Source of the DNA: JBBQVZ01 sp963695975 | GTDB lineage: Bacteria; Actinomycetota; UBA4738; HRBIN12 | Length of the DNA stretch: 64,000 nucleotides | Direction of reading: 5' to 3' | NCBI GenBank assembly: GCA_963695975.1 | Contig: CAVOIB010000005.1 | Location: 1-64,000 of the forward strand | Shown here: piece by piece, positions 35,937 to 50,193 of the stretch | How positions within the stretch are numbered: position 1 is the first letter of the stretch | How the letters are laid out: the number at the start of each line of letters is the position of its first letter | Program-made: the position numbers and the translations under genes | The notes under the pieces: generated by a model | Told to the model about the DNA's origin: nothing | Seen by the model: only the letters and a program-made list of their open reading frames with translations | Database searches by the model: none

Positions 35937-36719
35937 GTGGAGGCTCTCGATCATCTCGCATCGGTCGCCGCCCAGGCGGCTCGCGTGGGCGGCGACACGA
36001 TCCTCGACGTGGAGCGGGTCGGTCCCGTGGCCGACAAGGGTGCAGGCGACTACGTGACGGACGTCGACCGGGCCAGCGAACGTGCCATGGCAAGGTTCCT
36101 TCTCGGGGCAACTCCCGACATACCCTTCGTGGGAGAAGAACACGGAGGAGTCGTCGGCGAGCGCTACTGGCTCGTGGACCCGCTCGACGGTACGACGAAC
36201 TTCGTCCATGGGTTCCCCATCGTGGCCGTGTCCGTGGCCCTGATCGAGGATGGGCGGTCCGTGGCGGGTGCCGTCGCCGCGCCGTTCCTCGGCGAGTGCT
36301 ACGTCGCCGCTCGAGGGCTGGGTGCCCGCCTCGAGCGTGACAGCCAGGCGCCACGAGCGCTCACGGTGAGCGGCCGACCCGTCGGGAGGTCGATCGTCGG
36401 CACCGGGTTCCCGTTCCGGAACAAGGACGTGCTCCCCCGGTACCTGCGAGCCATGACGGCCGCGCTGGAGCGCTTCGAGGACCTCCGGAGGCCGGGCGCG
36501 GCCGCGCTCGACCTCGCGTGGGTGGCGGCGGGCGTCTTCGACGGCTTCTTCGAGCTATCGCTCGCGCCGTGGGATGTGGCGGCGGGCGGGCTCCTGATCG
36601 AGGAGGCCGGCGGCATCGTCACGGACTGGGCGGGCTCGAACGGCTACCTCGAGGGAGACATCCTCGCGGGGAACCCCTCGGTGCACGAAGCGCTCCTGCA
36701 CATCGCCGCCGACGGATGA
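35937..36719 (+). CDS. Inositol monophosphatase-family protein
   Basis: 260 residues. A Mg-dependent sugar phosphatase fold: GEEHGG gives the metal Glu, DPLDGTTNFVHGFP the metal-binding loop, and PWDVAAGGLLIEEAGG the third site. It could dephosphorylate inositol-1-phosphate, histidinol phosphate or another substrate; sequence alone does not decide. I chose GTG at 35937 because TACGGT lies 8 bases upstream as a -10 box for a leaderless mRNA; a TTG at 35919 is the alternative. Its stop overlaps the next gene as ATGA. Confidence 0.88.
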   Translation: MEALDHLASVAAQAARVGGDTILDVERVGPVADKGAGDYVTDVDRASERAMARFLLGATPDIPFVGEEHGGVVGERYWLVDPLDGTTNFVHGFPIVAVSVALIEDGRSVAGAVAAPFLGECYVAARGLGARLERDSQAPRALTVSGRPVGRSIVGTGFPFRNKDVLPRYLRAMTAALERFEDLRRPGAAALDLAWVAAGVFDGFFELSLAPWDVAAGGLLIEEAGGIVTDWAGSNGYLEGDILAGNPSVHEALLHIAADG

Positions 36720-37252
36720 AACGTCAGCGGCTGCAGGCCTGGGCCGAGGAGCTCTACGCGACCTACGGACGACAGATCGCGGACCTGATCGGCGTCGACG
36801 AGGCGCCGCTCATCCGGGTCACGGTTGCCTCCACCGGCGCCGGCGCCGCCTGGACCGACGGAACCGACGTCACGCTTTCCGCTCGTTGGTTCGCTCAACA
36901 TCCCGACGACGTAGGCGGCTGCCTGCACGAATTCACCCACGCCATCATGCGCGCACCGGTCTACGACGGAACGACTCAGTGGTTGATCGAAGGCATGGCC
37001 GACTGGGTCCGCGACGAGCTCGGCCACGACATGCCCTGGACCTACGCCCACTTCGAGCCCGGCGCGGCCGCCGCCGGCTACCAAACGACGGCTCACTTCC
37101 TCCGCTGGCTCGAAACGAACCATCCGGGCGCGGTGAAGACGATCTCCCGTGAGCTGATGTCGGGGACCTACCGCCCCGACGTGTTCGAGTCGATCTCAGG
37201 GGTAACGCTCGCTGCGTGCATCAGTCGCTACGAGCAAGAACAGCAAGCATGA
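36716..37252 (+). CDS. Cytoplasmic basic-secretory-protein-like HExxH protein
   Basis: 178 residues. HEFTH (His71, Glu72, His75) followed by WLIEGMADWVRDELG gives HExxH plus a downstream Glu/Asp, the zincin arrangement of plant basic secretory proteins and their bacterial relatives. A tryptophan/tyrosine-rich segment (MPWTYAHFEPGAAAAGYQTT) and FLRWLETNHPGAV follow. Bacterial homologues are usually exported, but no signal peptide is visible here. It overlaps the phosphatase stop by ATGA and ends 27 bases from the rpoC stop on the other strand. Protease activity is inferred, not shown. Confidence 0.72.
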   Translation: MKRQRLQAWAEELYATYGRQIADLIGVDEAPLIRVTVASTGAGAAWTDGTDVTLSARWFAQHPDDVGGCLHEFTHAIMRAPVYDGTTQWLIEGMADWVRDELGHDMPWTYAHFEPGAAAAGYQTTAHFLRWLETNHPGAVKTISRELMSGTYRPDVFESISGVTLAACISRYEQEQQA

Positions 37253-37279
37253 ACGGAACGAAGAGGGCCAGGGCCGCCG

Positions 37280-41191
<3,912 letters not shown>

Positions 41192-41253
41192 TTAAGCGCT
41201 CGCCTCCTCGCGTGGCTCGCTCTTCACCCTGTTCAACGCTCGTGTGTTCCCGC

Positions 41254-44706
<3,453 letters not shown>

Positions 44707-44773
44707 ACGGAATCCCTCCCGGGGCAACTAGCTGGCGCAGTGCAGGGCGCGGTGGACGTCACGGCAAACGGGT

Positions 44774-44802
44774 AGTGTACGCACGCGAACAGGCACAGTC
44801 AA
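44774..44802 (-). promoter_or_regulatory. Main promoter of rpoB-rpoC
   Basis: TTGACT (44797-44802), a 17-base spacer and TACACT (44774-44779) on the minus strand make a strong SigA-type promoter. Start would fall near 44767, a leader of about 60 bases before the rpoB TTG. So rpoBC need not depend on the rplJL transcript. Confidence 0.72.
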
Positions 44803-44838
44803 CCGCACCTGCAGGAAACCCCCGGCAGGGACGGCGGA

Positions 44839-44867
44839 AGGCTACGCCTTCGATGCCGCCCGGTCAA
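44839..44867 (-). promoter_or_regulatory. Possible second, upstream rpoB promoter
   Basis: TTGACC (44862-44867), 17 bases and TAGCCT (44839-44844). The -35 box overlaps the stop codon of the RfbC-like gene. Weaker than the downstream promoter; tandem promoters before rpoB are known in mycobacteria. Confidence 0.4.
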
Positions 44868-45472
44868 CCCACCGAAGGGTGGAACCGCGGCAGATCTCGG
44901 CGGATATCCTCGAGCGACGGGTTCAGGCGATCGCGCTCCGAAAGGACCGGATCGCTTGTGGGCCAACCGATCCCAAGGTCCGGGTCGTCCCATGCAACCC
45001 CTAGCTCGTCCGAGGGGTCGAAGTACGCGTCGACCAGGTAGGCCATCACGTATCCCGTCTCGGCGAAGTAGCCGTGGGCCACACCGGGCGGAACGAACAA
45101 TCCGGCAGGCTCAGCCTCGGAAAGACGAAGGGTCGCCGTCACGAGCTCGGTCGGCGAACCCTCCCGGAGATCGACGAGTGCCACGAACGCGGAGCCGGAC
45201 AGGGCGAACCAGTAGTCCCATTGGCGACGGTGGAAGTGCAAGCCGCGCAATACCCGAGCGTGCGAACGTGAGAGGTTCGCTTGGACCGCAGGCGTCTCAC
45301 CGGGAACCCATGATCGTCGGAAGAACTCGGCGAACGTGCCTCGCTCGTCGAGCCGAGTCGTCAGGCGGATACGCGAGACCCCCTCGATCCCAACCCCTTC
45401 GAGGGCGGGCGATCCCTGGGGTTGGTCGGCCGGACTCAGGACCGTTCGACGCCGGCGGATGCGTCGACCCAC
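44864..45472 (-). CDS. dTDP-4-dehydrorhamnose 3,5-epimerase-like (RfbC/RmlC family) protein
   Basis: 202 residues. A cupin-type sugar epimerase: DERGTFAEFFRR, NLSRSHARVLRGLHFHRRQW (with the catalytic-type His) and FVPPGVAHGYFAE are family features; the C-terminus DPDLGIGWP matches too. It lies alone with an XRE regulator between rplL and rpoB, far from other rhamnose genes. The GTG at 45472 overlaps the XRE gene by 37 bases; a CTG at 45439 would give a CTGA overlap with that stop and a start nearer the conserved region. Substrate not certain. Confidence 0.85.
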   Translation of the reverse strand: MGRRIRRRRTVLSPADQPQGSPALEGVGIEGVSRIRLTTRLDERGTFAEFFRRSWVPGETPAVQANLSRSHARVLRGLHFHRRQWDYWFALSGSAFVALVDLREGSPTELVTATLRLSEAEPAGLFVPPGVAHGYFAETGYVMAYLVDAYFDPSDELGVAWDDPDLGIGWPTSDPVLSERDRLNPSLEDIRRDLPRFHPSVG

Positions 45473-45867
45473 GTACCGATCGGCTCCGGCCGGAGCCCGT
45501 CACCGGGTAGCTCACCGAACGCGAAGGACTCCATGCCGCCGAGCGCCTGGACCATGTCAGCCACCGCTCGCGCCAGTCGGGCTCCCTGCTCGGGAGATTC
45601 CACCGTGACGCCTCGCTCGCCGAGGACCGCGAAGAATCGCTCCAAGATGGCTCGGTGGTCGCCGAGCAACGAGGCTTCGGACACGTTCAGCGCCTTGGCG
45701 AGGCGGGACAGGGTTTGGATGGACGGCTCCACGTGGCCGTTCTCGTACCGCGAGAGCCGCGCCTTGGGGATCCCCGAAAGCTCTTCCAGTTCCGATTGGC
45801 TGAGCCCCGCTCGGATGCGCGCCTCCCGCAGTCGATTCCCGAGGTGCTTCTCGTCGATCGCGCCCAT
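45436..45867 (-). CDS. XRE-family transcriptional regulator
   Basis: 143 residues. The N-terminal helix-turn-helix (residues ~10-65) has RLREARIRAGLSQSELEEL, SGIPKARLSRYENG and PSIQTLSRLAKALNV. The remaining ~75 residues have no known ligand or cupin domain. AAGGAG precedes the ATG by six bases. It overlaps the RfbC-like gene, which it may control. In the 142-base gap to rplL a TAAGGT box (minus strand) may be its -10, but no clear -35 pairs with it. Confidence 0.88.
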   Translation of the reverse strand: MGAIDEKHLGNRLREARIRAGLSQSELEELSGIPKARLSRYENGHVEPSIQTLSRLAKALNVSEASLLGDHRAILERFFAVLGERGVTVESPEQGARLARAVADMVQALGGMESFAFGELPGDGLRPEPIGTWVDASAGVERS

Positions 45868-46009
45868 CGCGACTCCTTCATCGACAGCCACGCAGGCCAC
45901 GGGGAGCCCGTTCCACGGCGCGCACCTTAGCACAGCCCCCGATGGCGGCTGGAAAGCGCGGCGATCGGAGGATCGAGCCGACCAGGCCGACGCGTTCCGA
46001 TCGGGCGGA

Positions 46010-46402
46010 CTACTTGATCTCGACGGTTGCCCCAGCGCCTTCGAGCGTCTCCTTCGCCTGGTCAGCGACCTCTTTCGTCACTCGCTCCAGGACCGGCTTG
46101 GGGGCGCCGTCCACCAGGTCCTTCGCCTCTTTCAAGCCGAGGCTCGTCAACGCACGAACCTCCTTGATGACCTGGATCTTCTTGTCGCCGGCCGCGGTCA
46201 ACACGACGTCGAATTCCGTCTGCTCCTCCTCGGCCTCACCCCCGCCTCCGCCTCCGCCGCCCGGCGCAGCCATCATGACCGGCGCTGCAGCGGCGGCCTT
46301 CACGTCGAACGCCTCCTCGAACTGCTTGATGAACTCCGACAGCTCCAGGAGGGTCATCTCTTTGAACTGCTCGAGCAGGTCGTCCGTGCTCATCTTCGCC
46401 AT
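46010..46402 (-). CDS. rplL: 50S ribosomal protein L7/L12
   Basis: 130 residues. The N-terminal dimerisation domain (TDDLLEQFKEMTLLELSEFI), an Ala then Gly-rich hinge (PGGGGGGGG) and the C-terminal domain with EFDVVLTAAGDKKIQVIKEV and GLKEAKDLVDGAPKPV are all present. The start ATG is two bases after the rplJ stop. No terminator is evident after it. Confidence 0.98.
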   Translation of the reverse strand: MAKMSTDDLLEQFKEMTLLELSEFIKQFEEAFDVKAAAAAPVMMAAPGGGGGGGGEAEEEQTEFDVVLTAAGDKKIQVIKEVRALTSLGLKEAKDLVDGAPKPVLERVTKEVADQAKETLEGAGATVEIK

Positions 46403-46404
46403 GG

Positions 46405-47100
46405 TTACTCCTCCCATTCGGTGTCGGAGGTCGTGACCTCCGACAGCTCAGCTTCCGCCACGTCCTCGGTCTGATCGACCGTGCCCTCGGGTGCTTCCAC
46501 GCCGACATCGGGTGCCTCTGCCTGCGGTGCCTCGGGTTCGCCTTCAGCCTCCCTTGGCTCGAGGGACCCGACCGACACGGCTTCGCCAGGCACCTTCTCC
46601 TTGTATGCCTCGAGCAGAGAAAGGAACCGGGACTGCACGGCGACGAACATCGCGGCGGCGCGGGACATCTCGCTCTTCAGCATCCCCGCGACCTTCGAGA
46701 GCATGACCTCTCGAGATTCGAGCTCGGCCAGGGACTTCGCCTCGGCGGCCGACAGGACGCGGCCGTCCATGTAGGCGCCCTTCAAGATCAGGGCAGGGAA
46801 CTTCTTGGCTGCGTCCACCACCTTCTTCGCCGCAGCCACCGGATCGCCGAAGACGAACGCGACGGCGGTCGGGCCCTCCAACAGCGCCTCGAGCTCGTCG
46901 ATCGATGCATCGGCGGCGGCTCGCTGCATCAGGGTGTTCTTCACCACGGCGAATCGAGCGCCGCCCTCGGCGAGGGAACGCCTGAGCTCCGTGATGTCGG
47001 ACACCGTGAGGCCGCGGTACTCGGTGAGCAGCAGGGCGTCGGACCCTTGGATCCGCTCCTTCAGCTCGCCGACCCGCTCGACCTTCTCGGCTTTGGGCAT
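46405..47100 (-). CDS. rplJ: 50S ribosomal protein L10 with acidic C-terminal extension
   Basis: 231 residues versus ~165-175 usual. AEKVERVGELKERIQGSDAL, LTEYRGLTVSDITELRR and VKNTLMQRAA are L10, which anchors L7/L12 dimers. The last ~55 residues, after the helix that binds L12, are Glu/Ala/Pro-rich. Start is the ATG before PKAEKV, preceded by GAGGAGG and the L10 leader RNA. Confidence 0.97.
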   Translation of the reverse strand: MPKAEKVERVGELKERIQGSDALLLTEYRGLTVSDITELRRSLAEGGARFAVVKNTLMQRAAADASIDELEALLEGPTAVAFVFGDPVAAAKKVVDAAKKFPALILKGAYMDGRVLSAAEAKSLAELESREVMLSKVAGMLKSEMSRAAAMFVAVQSRFLSLLEAYKEKVPGEAVSVGSLEPREAEGEPEAPQAEAPDVGVEAPEGTVDQTEDVAEAELSEVTTSDTEWEE

Positions 47101-47125
47101 CGCACCTCCTCGTGGAAATACAACA

Positions 47126-47242
47126 CGCGTCTCCGCAGACAGCGGAGACGCGCGAGGGCGCAACGTCTTCGGTTGCCTCGGCAGGTGCCCCGGAGGGATT
47201 ACGCGCTCATACGCCCCTGCTGTCTGCGGCGATCAGCAGACT
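47126..47242 (-). promoter_or_regulatory. Ribosomal L10 leader RNA (autoregulatory)
   Basis: The 177-base gap between rplA and rplJ holds the conserved L10-leader elements on the minus strand: GACAGCAGG, then GCACCTGCCGAGG, a kink-turn-like context, and a final hairpin with a perfect 11-bp stem (47126-47136 with 47142-47152) around the loop TGTCT. In the known class the L10(L12) complex binds this leader to limit rplJL translation. Boundaries are approximate. Confidence 0.75.
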
Positions 47243-47277
47243 ACCGGCGGGTCGCACGCCGCGACAAGCCGAACCCG

Positions 47278-47991
47278 CTAGACGGCGAGCGTGTCCAGTC
47301 CCTTGGGATGAACGGGGTCGATGCGGACGCTCGGGCCCATCGTCGTCGAGACGGCGAGGCTCTTGATGTAGCGGCCCTTCGCCGTCGAGGGCTTCGAACG
47401 AAGCACCTCCTCGACGATCGCGAGGTAGTTCTCGACGAGCGCACGCTCGTCGAAGGACTTCTTACCGAGCACGACGTGGACGTTGCCCGTCTTGTCGGCC
47501 CGGTACTCGACCTTGCCCCCCTTGATGTCGGCGACGGCCTTGGCGATGTCCACCGTGACGGTGCCGGTCTTCGGGTTCGGCATCAGACCGCGCGGGCCGA
47601 GGACCCGGCCGGCCTTGCCGACCGCGGCCATCATGTCCGGGGTGGCGACCGCGGCGTCGAAGTCGATGTTGCCCTTGATGACCTCCTCGACGAGTTCTTC
47701 GCCGCCGACGACGTCCGCGCCGGCCTCCGTCGCCTCGCGGGCCTTGTCGCCCTGGGCGAACACCGCGACGCGGACCGAGCGCCCGGTGCCGTTGGGCAGC
47801 GAGACGGTGCCCCTCACCATCTGGTCCGCCTTCCGCGTGTCGATCCCCAGCCGGAACGCCACCTCGACCGTCTCGTCGAACTTCGCGTCCGGCAAGCTCT
47901 TCAAGACGGTGAACGCCTCGTGTGCCGCATATTCGCGGTCACGGTCGATCTTGCCGTCGGCCTCGCGGTACCGCTTCCCACGACCGCTCAT
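47278..47991 (-). CDS. rplA: 50S ribosomal protein L1
   Basis: 237 residues. GKRYREADGKIDRDREY opens it; KFDETVEVAFRLGIDTRKAD, GPRGLMPNPKTGTVT and the C-terminal YIKSLAVSTTMGPSVRID are L1. The ATG overlaps the rplK stop as ATGA. L1 may feed back on the L11 operon. Confidence 0.98.
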   Translation of the reverse strand: MSGRGKRYREADGKIDRDREYAAHEAFTVLKSLPDAKFDETVEVAFRLGIDTRKADQMVRGTVSLPNGTGRSVRVAVFAQGDKAREATEAGADVVGGEELVEEVIKGNIDFDAAVATPDMMAAVGKAGRVLGPRGLMPNPKTGTVTVDIAKAVADIKGGKVEYRADKTGNVHVVLGKKSFDERALVENYLAIVEEVLRSKPSTAKGRYIKSLAVSTTMGPSVRIDPVHPKGLDTLAV

Positions 47992-48416
47992 GCGTCGACC
48001 TCCACGCCCATGCTCCGCGCCGTGCCGGCGATGATCCTCATGGCCATCTCGACGTCGTTCGCGTTCAGGTCGGCCATCTTCTGCTCGGCGATCTTCCGCA
48101 CCTGATCTTGGGAGAGATGCGCCACCTTGTTGCGATTCGGGATGTCCGACCCCTTCTCGATGCCGGCGGCGGCCTTGATCAACTCGGCCGCTGGAGGCTG
48201 CTTGGTCACGAACGAGAACGACCGGTCCTCGTAGATCGTGAGCTCGACCGGGATCACCTGCCCCGCGGACTGCTGCGTCGCGTCGTTGTACTGCCGGCAG
48301 AAATCCATGATGTTCACGCCGTGCTGCCCCAACGCCGTGCCGACGGGCGGCGCTGGCGTGGCCTGTCCGGCCCTGATCTGCAGCTTGACGACGGCGAGCG
48401 TCTTCTTCTTCGCCAT
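47988..48416 (-). CDS. rplK: 50S ribosomal protein L11
   Basis: 142 residues. VVKLQIRAGQATPAPPVGTA, LGQHGVNIMDFCRQYND and the C-terminal KMADLNANDVEMAMRIIAG are L11, at the GTPase-associated centre. The Pro-rich hinge is intact. It lies 63 bases after nusG. Confidence 0.98.
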   Translation of the reverse strand: MAKKKTLAVVKLQIRAGQATPAPPVGTALGQHGVNIMDFCRQYNDATQQSAGQVIPVELTIYEDRSFSFVTKQPPAAELIKAAAGIEKGSDIPNRNKVAHLSQDQVRKIAEQKMADLNANDVEMAMRIIAGTARSMGVEVDA

Positions 48417-48479
48417 CCGTTCTTTACCTCCTGCGGTACCAGCGGCCGCGCGCGGCGGCCTCCCGCGTCGTAGGGGTGG

Positions 48480-49580
48480 TCAGACCTTCGACACCTGGTC
48501 GAAGCCCAGCTCGACCGGGGTCTCCCGATCGAAGATGTTGACGAGGACCTTCAGCTTGCTCTGGTCCACGTTGATCTCGCTGATCGTTCCGTTGAAATCC
48601 GCGAACGGCCCCGAGATGATCCGCACGACATCGTTCTCTTCGAACCCGAGCCGGAACTGCGGCTTCACCTCTTCCTTCTTCACGACGAGGATCTTCTCGA
48701 CCTCGCGTCGGGAAAGCGGTGTGGGCTTGGTTCCGGTCCCGGCCGACACGAACCCCGTCACGCCGGGTGTGTTGCGAACGACGTACCAGGAGTCGTTGTC
48801 GTAGACCATCTTCACCAGCAGGTAGCCGGGGAACACCTTCTTCTGGACGACCTGCTTCTTGCCGCCTTTGATCTCCATCACGTCTTCCATCGGGATATGG
48901 ACGTTGAAGATCTTGCCTTCCATCTGCATGGTGTGGATCCGCGACTCGAGGTTCGTCTTGACCTTGTTCTCGTAACCGGCGTAGGTGTGCACGACGTACC
49001 AGTCGCCAGGTCCGCCGAAGGGATCGCTCGGATCGACGACGATCGGGACTTCGTCGGCCGACTCCTCTGAAACGGCCTCGACCGCAGCTTCGCTCGCGGC
49101 CGCGACCGTGAGGGCCTCCTCCTCGACCTCCGTGGCGGCCTCTTCCATGATCGCCACCTCGATGGCAGCCTCGGCCAGCACCTCGTCGGCCATCTCCTCG
49201 CCGATCGCCTCAACCGCCTCGATCTCGTCTGCCGCCTCGGTAGCAACCGCCTCGGCCGCCTCCTCGTCTCCAGCCTCGACGAGCGCCTCCACCTCGTCGA
49301 CCGCCGCCTCCAGGATGTCGCGGGCGACCAGATCGGTCTCGAGCTTGATCTCAGCGGCCTCGGTCACGGCCTCGTCGAGCGTCTCGGCGGCGGCCTCGTC
49401 CACGAACTCCTGAAGCTCGGCCGCGTCTTGGAGCGCGTCGACGATGGGTGTCTCCTCGGGCGCGTCCACGATGGGAGTCTCCTCGGCCACGTCGGCCGTG
49501 GCGGGTTCGCTCCGCTCGGTGGCGTCGAACGAACCGTCCGTCGTCGGGTCGCGGGGTTCTTCGATGGGATCGTCGGCCAC
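48480..49580 (-). CDS. nusG: Transcription elongation/antitermination factor NusG with very long acidic N-terminus
   Basis: 366 residues; NusG is ~180 in E. coli and usually up to ~300 in actinobacteria. The NGN domain begins near residue 192 (GDWYVVHTYAGYENKVKTNL) and the KOW domain covers ~312-366 (FADFNGTISEINVDQSKLKV). The first ~190 residues are almost only Glu, Ala, Asp, Val, Ile and Thr, with an eight-residue direct repeat EETPIVDA at residues 33-40 and 42-49. The GTG start follows GAGGTAG. It belongs between secE and rplK, its normal place. Confidence 0.96.
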   Translation of the reverse strand: MADDPIEEPRDPTTDGSFDATERSEPATADVAEETPIVDAPEETPIVDALQDAAELQEFVDEAAAETLDEAVTEAAEIKLETDLVARDILEAAVDEVEALVEAGDEEAAEAVATEAADEIEAVEAIGEEMADEVLAEAAIEVAIMEEAATEVEEEALTVAAASEAAVEAVSEESADEVPIVVDPSDPFGGPGDWYVVHTYAGYENKVKTNLESRIHTMQMEGKIFNVHIPMEDVMEIKGGKKQVVQKKVFPGYLLVKMVYDNDSWYVVRNTPGVTGFVSAGTGTKPTPLSRREVEKILVVKKEEVKPQFRLGFEENDVVRIISGPFADFNGTISEINVDQSKLKVLVNIFDRETPVELGFDQVSKV

Positions 49581-49597
49581 GGAGCTACCTCGCGGGA

Positions 49598-49915
49598 TCA
49601 GTTGGCGAGCACGTTCAGGATGAGCTTGGAGAAGATGAAGTCCAAGCCGTAGACGAGGGTCGTCATGAAGATCACGGTCACGAGCACGACGACCGTGTAG
49701 GACGCGAGCTCGCGACGAGACGGCCAGTCGACCTTGCGGAGCTCCTGACGGACCTCTTTCAGGAACTGTCGCGCGCCGGTGCGCTTCTTCTTGCCTTCGC
49801 GCGCCTGCGGAGCGCTCGACTTGCGGGCAGAGGTCGCGGTCGCCTCGCGTCGCTCGGAAACCGAGCCACGCTTGCGCTCTTGGCGCTCTTGCATCCGCTT
49901 CATCTGCCTGTTCAT
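49598..49915 (-). CDS. secE: Preprotein translocase subunit SecE
   Basis: 105 residues. A long basic, charged N-terminus (~60 residues) is followed by ARQFLKEVRQELRKVDWPSR, the conserved amphipathic helix, and a single membrane segment (SYTVVVLVTVIFMTTLVYGL). It completes SecY (20805). The ATG is close behind tRNA-Trp, so the tRNA and secE share a transcript. Confidence 0.96.
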   Translation of the reverse strand: MNRQMKRMQERQERKRGSVSERREATATSARKSSAPQAREGKKKRTGARQFLKEVRQELRKVDWPSRRELASYTVVVLVTVIFMTTLVYGLDFIFSKLILNVLAN

Positions 49916-49927
49916 GGGACTCCCTCG

Positions 49928-50001
49928 CAGGGGCGGAGGGACTTGAACCCCCAACCGCCGGTTTTGGAGACCGGTGCTCTACCAAATTGAGCTACGCCCC
50001 T
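49928..50001 (-). tRNA. tRNA-Trp (CCA anticodon)
   Basis: A 74-base cloverleaf. The acceptor AGGGGCG pairs with CGCCCCT, the D arm has GCTC...GAGC, the anticodon stem CCGGT/ACCGG holds loop CTCCAAA with anticodon CCA, and GGGTTCAAGTCCC is the T arm. Discriminator G73 fits tryptophan. The 3' CCA is not encoded. It lies upstream of secE as in Mycobacterium and Streptomyces. Confidence 0.96.
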
Positions 50002-50043
50002 CGGCTCCGGTCGCCCAGGTACGTTGGGAACGTCGGAGCACCC

Positions 50044-50072
50044 AGTATAGGTACGCCCCTCGGCCTCGGCAA
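50044..50072 (-). promoter_or_regulatory. Promoter of tRNA-Trp-secE-nusG
   Basis: TTGCCG (50067-50072), a 17-base spacer and near-consensus TATACT (50044-50049) on the minus strand. Start near 50037 leaves ~36 bases before the tRNA 5' end. The spacer contains a 13-base copy of the tRNA-Trp 5' region. Confidence 0.6.
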
Positions 50073-50193
50073 AGGAGCGCTGCCCGGGTTCCCCCACGAA
50101 CGTTTTCGCCTACGGATGTGCGTGTTCGGGCGATCACCCTGACCTATGCTTCGCCCGACGCATCGCGCCGGCCCCGGATCGCGAGGCTTCGTC

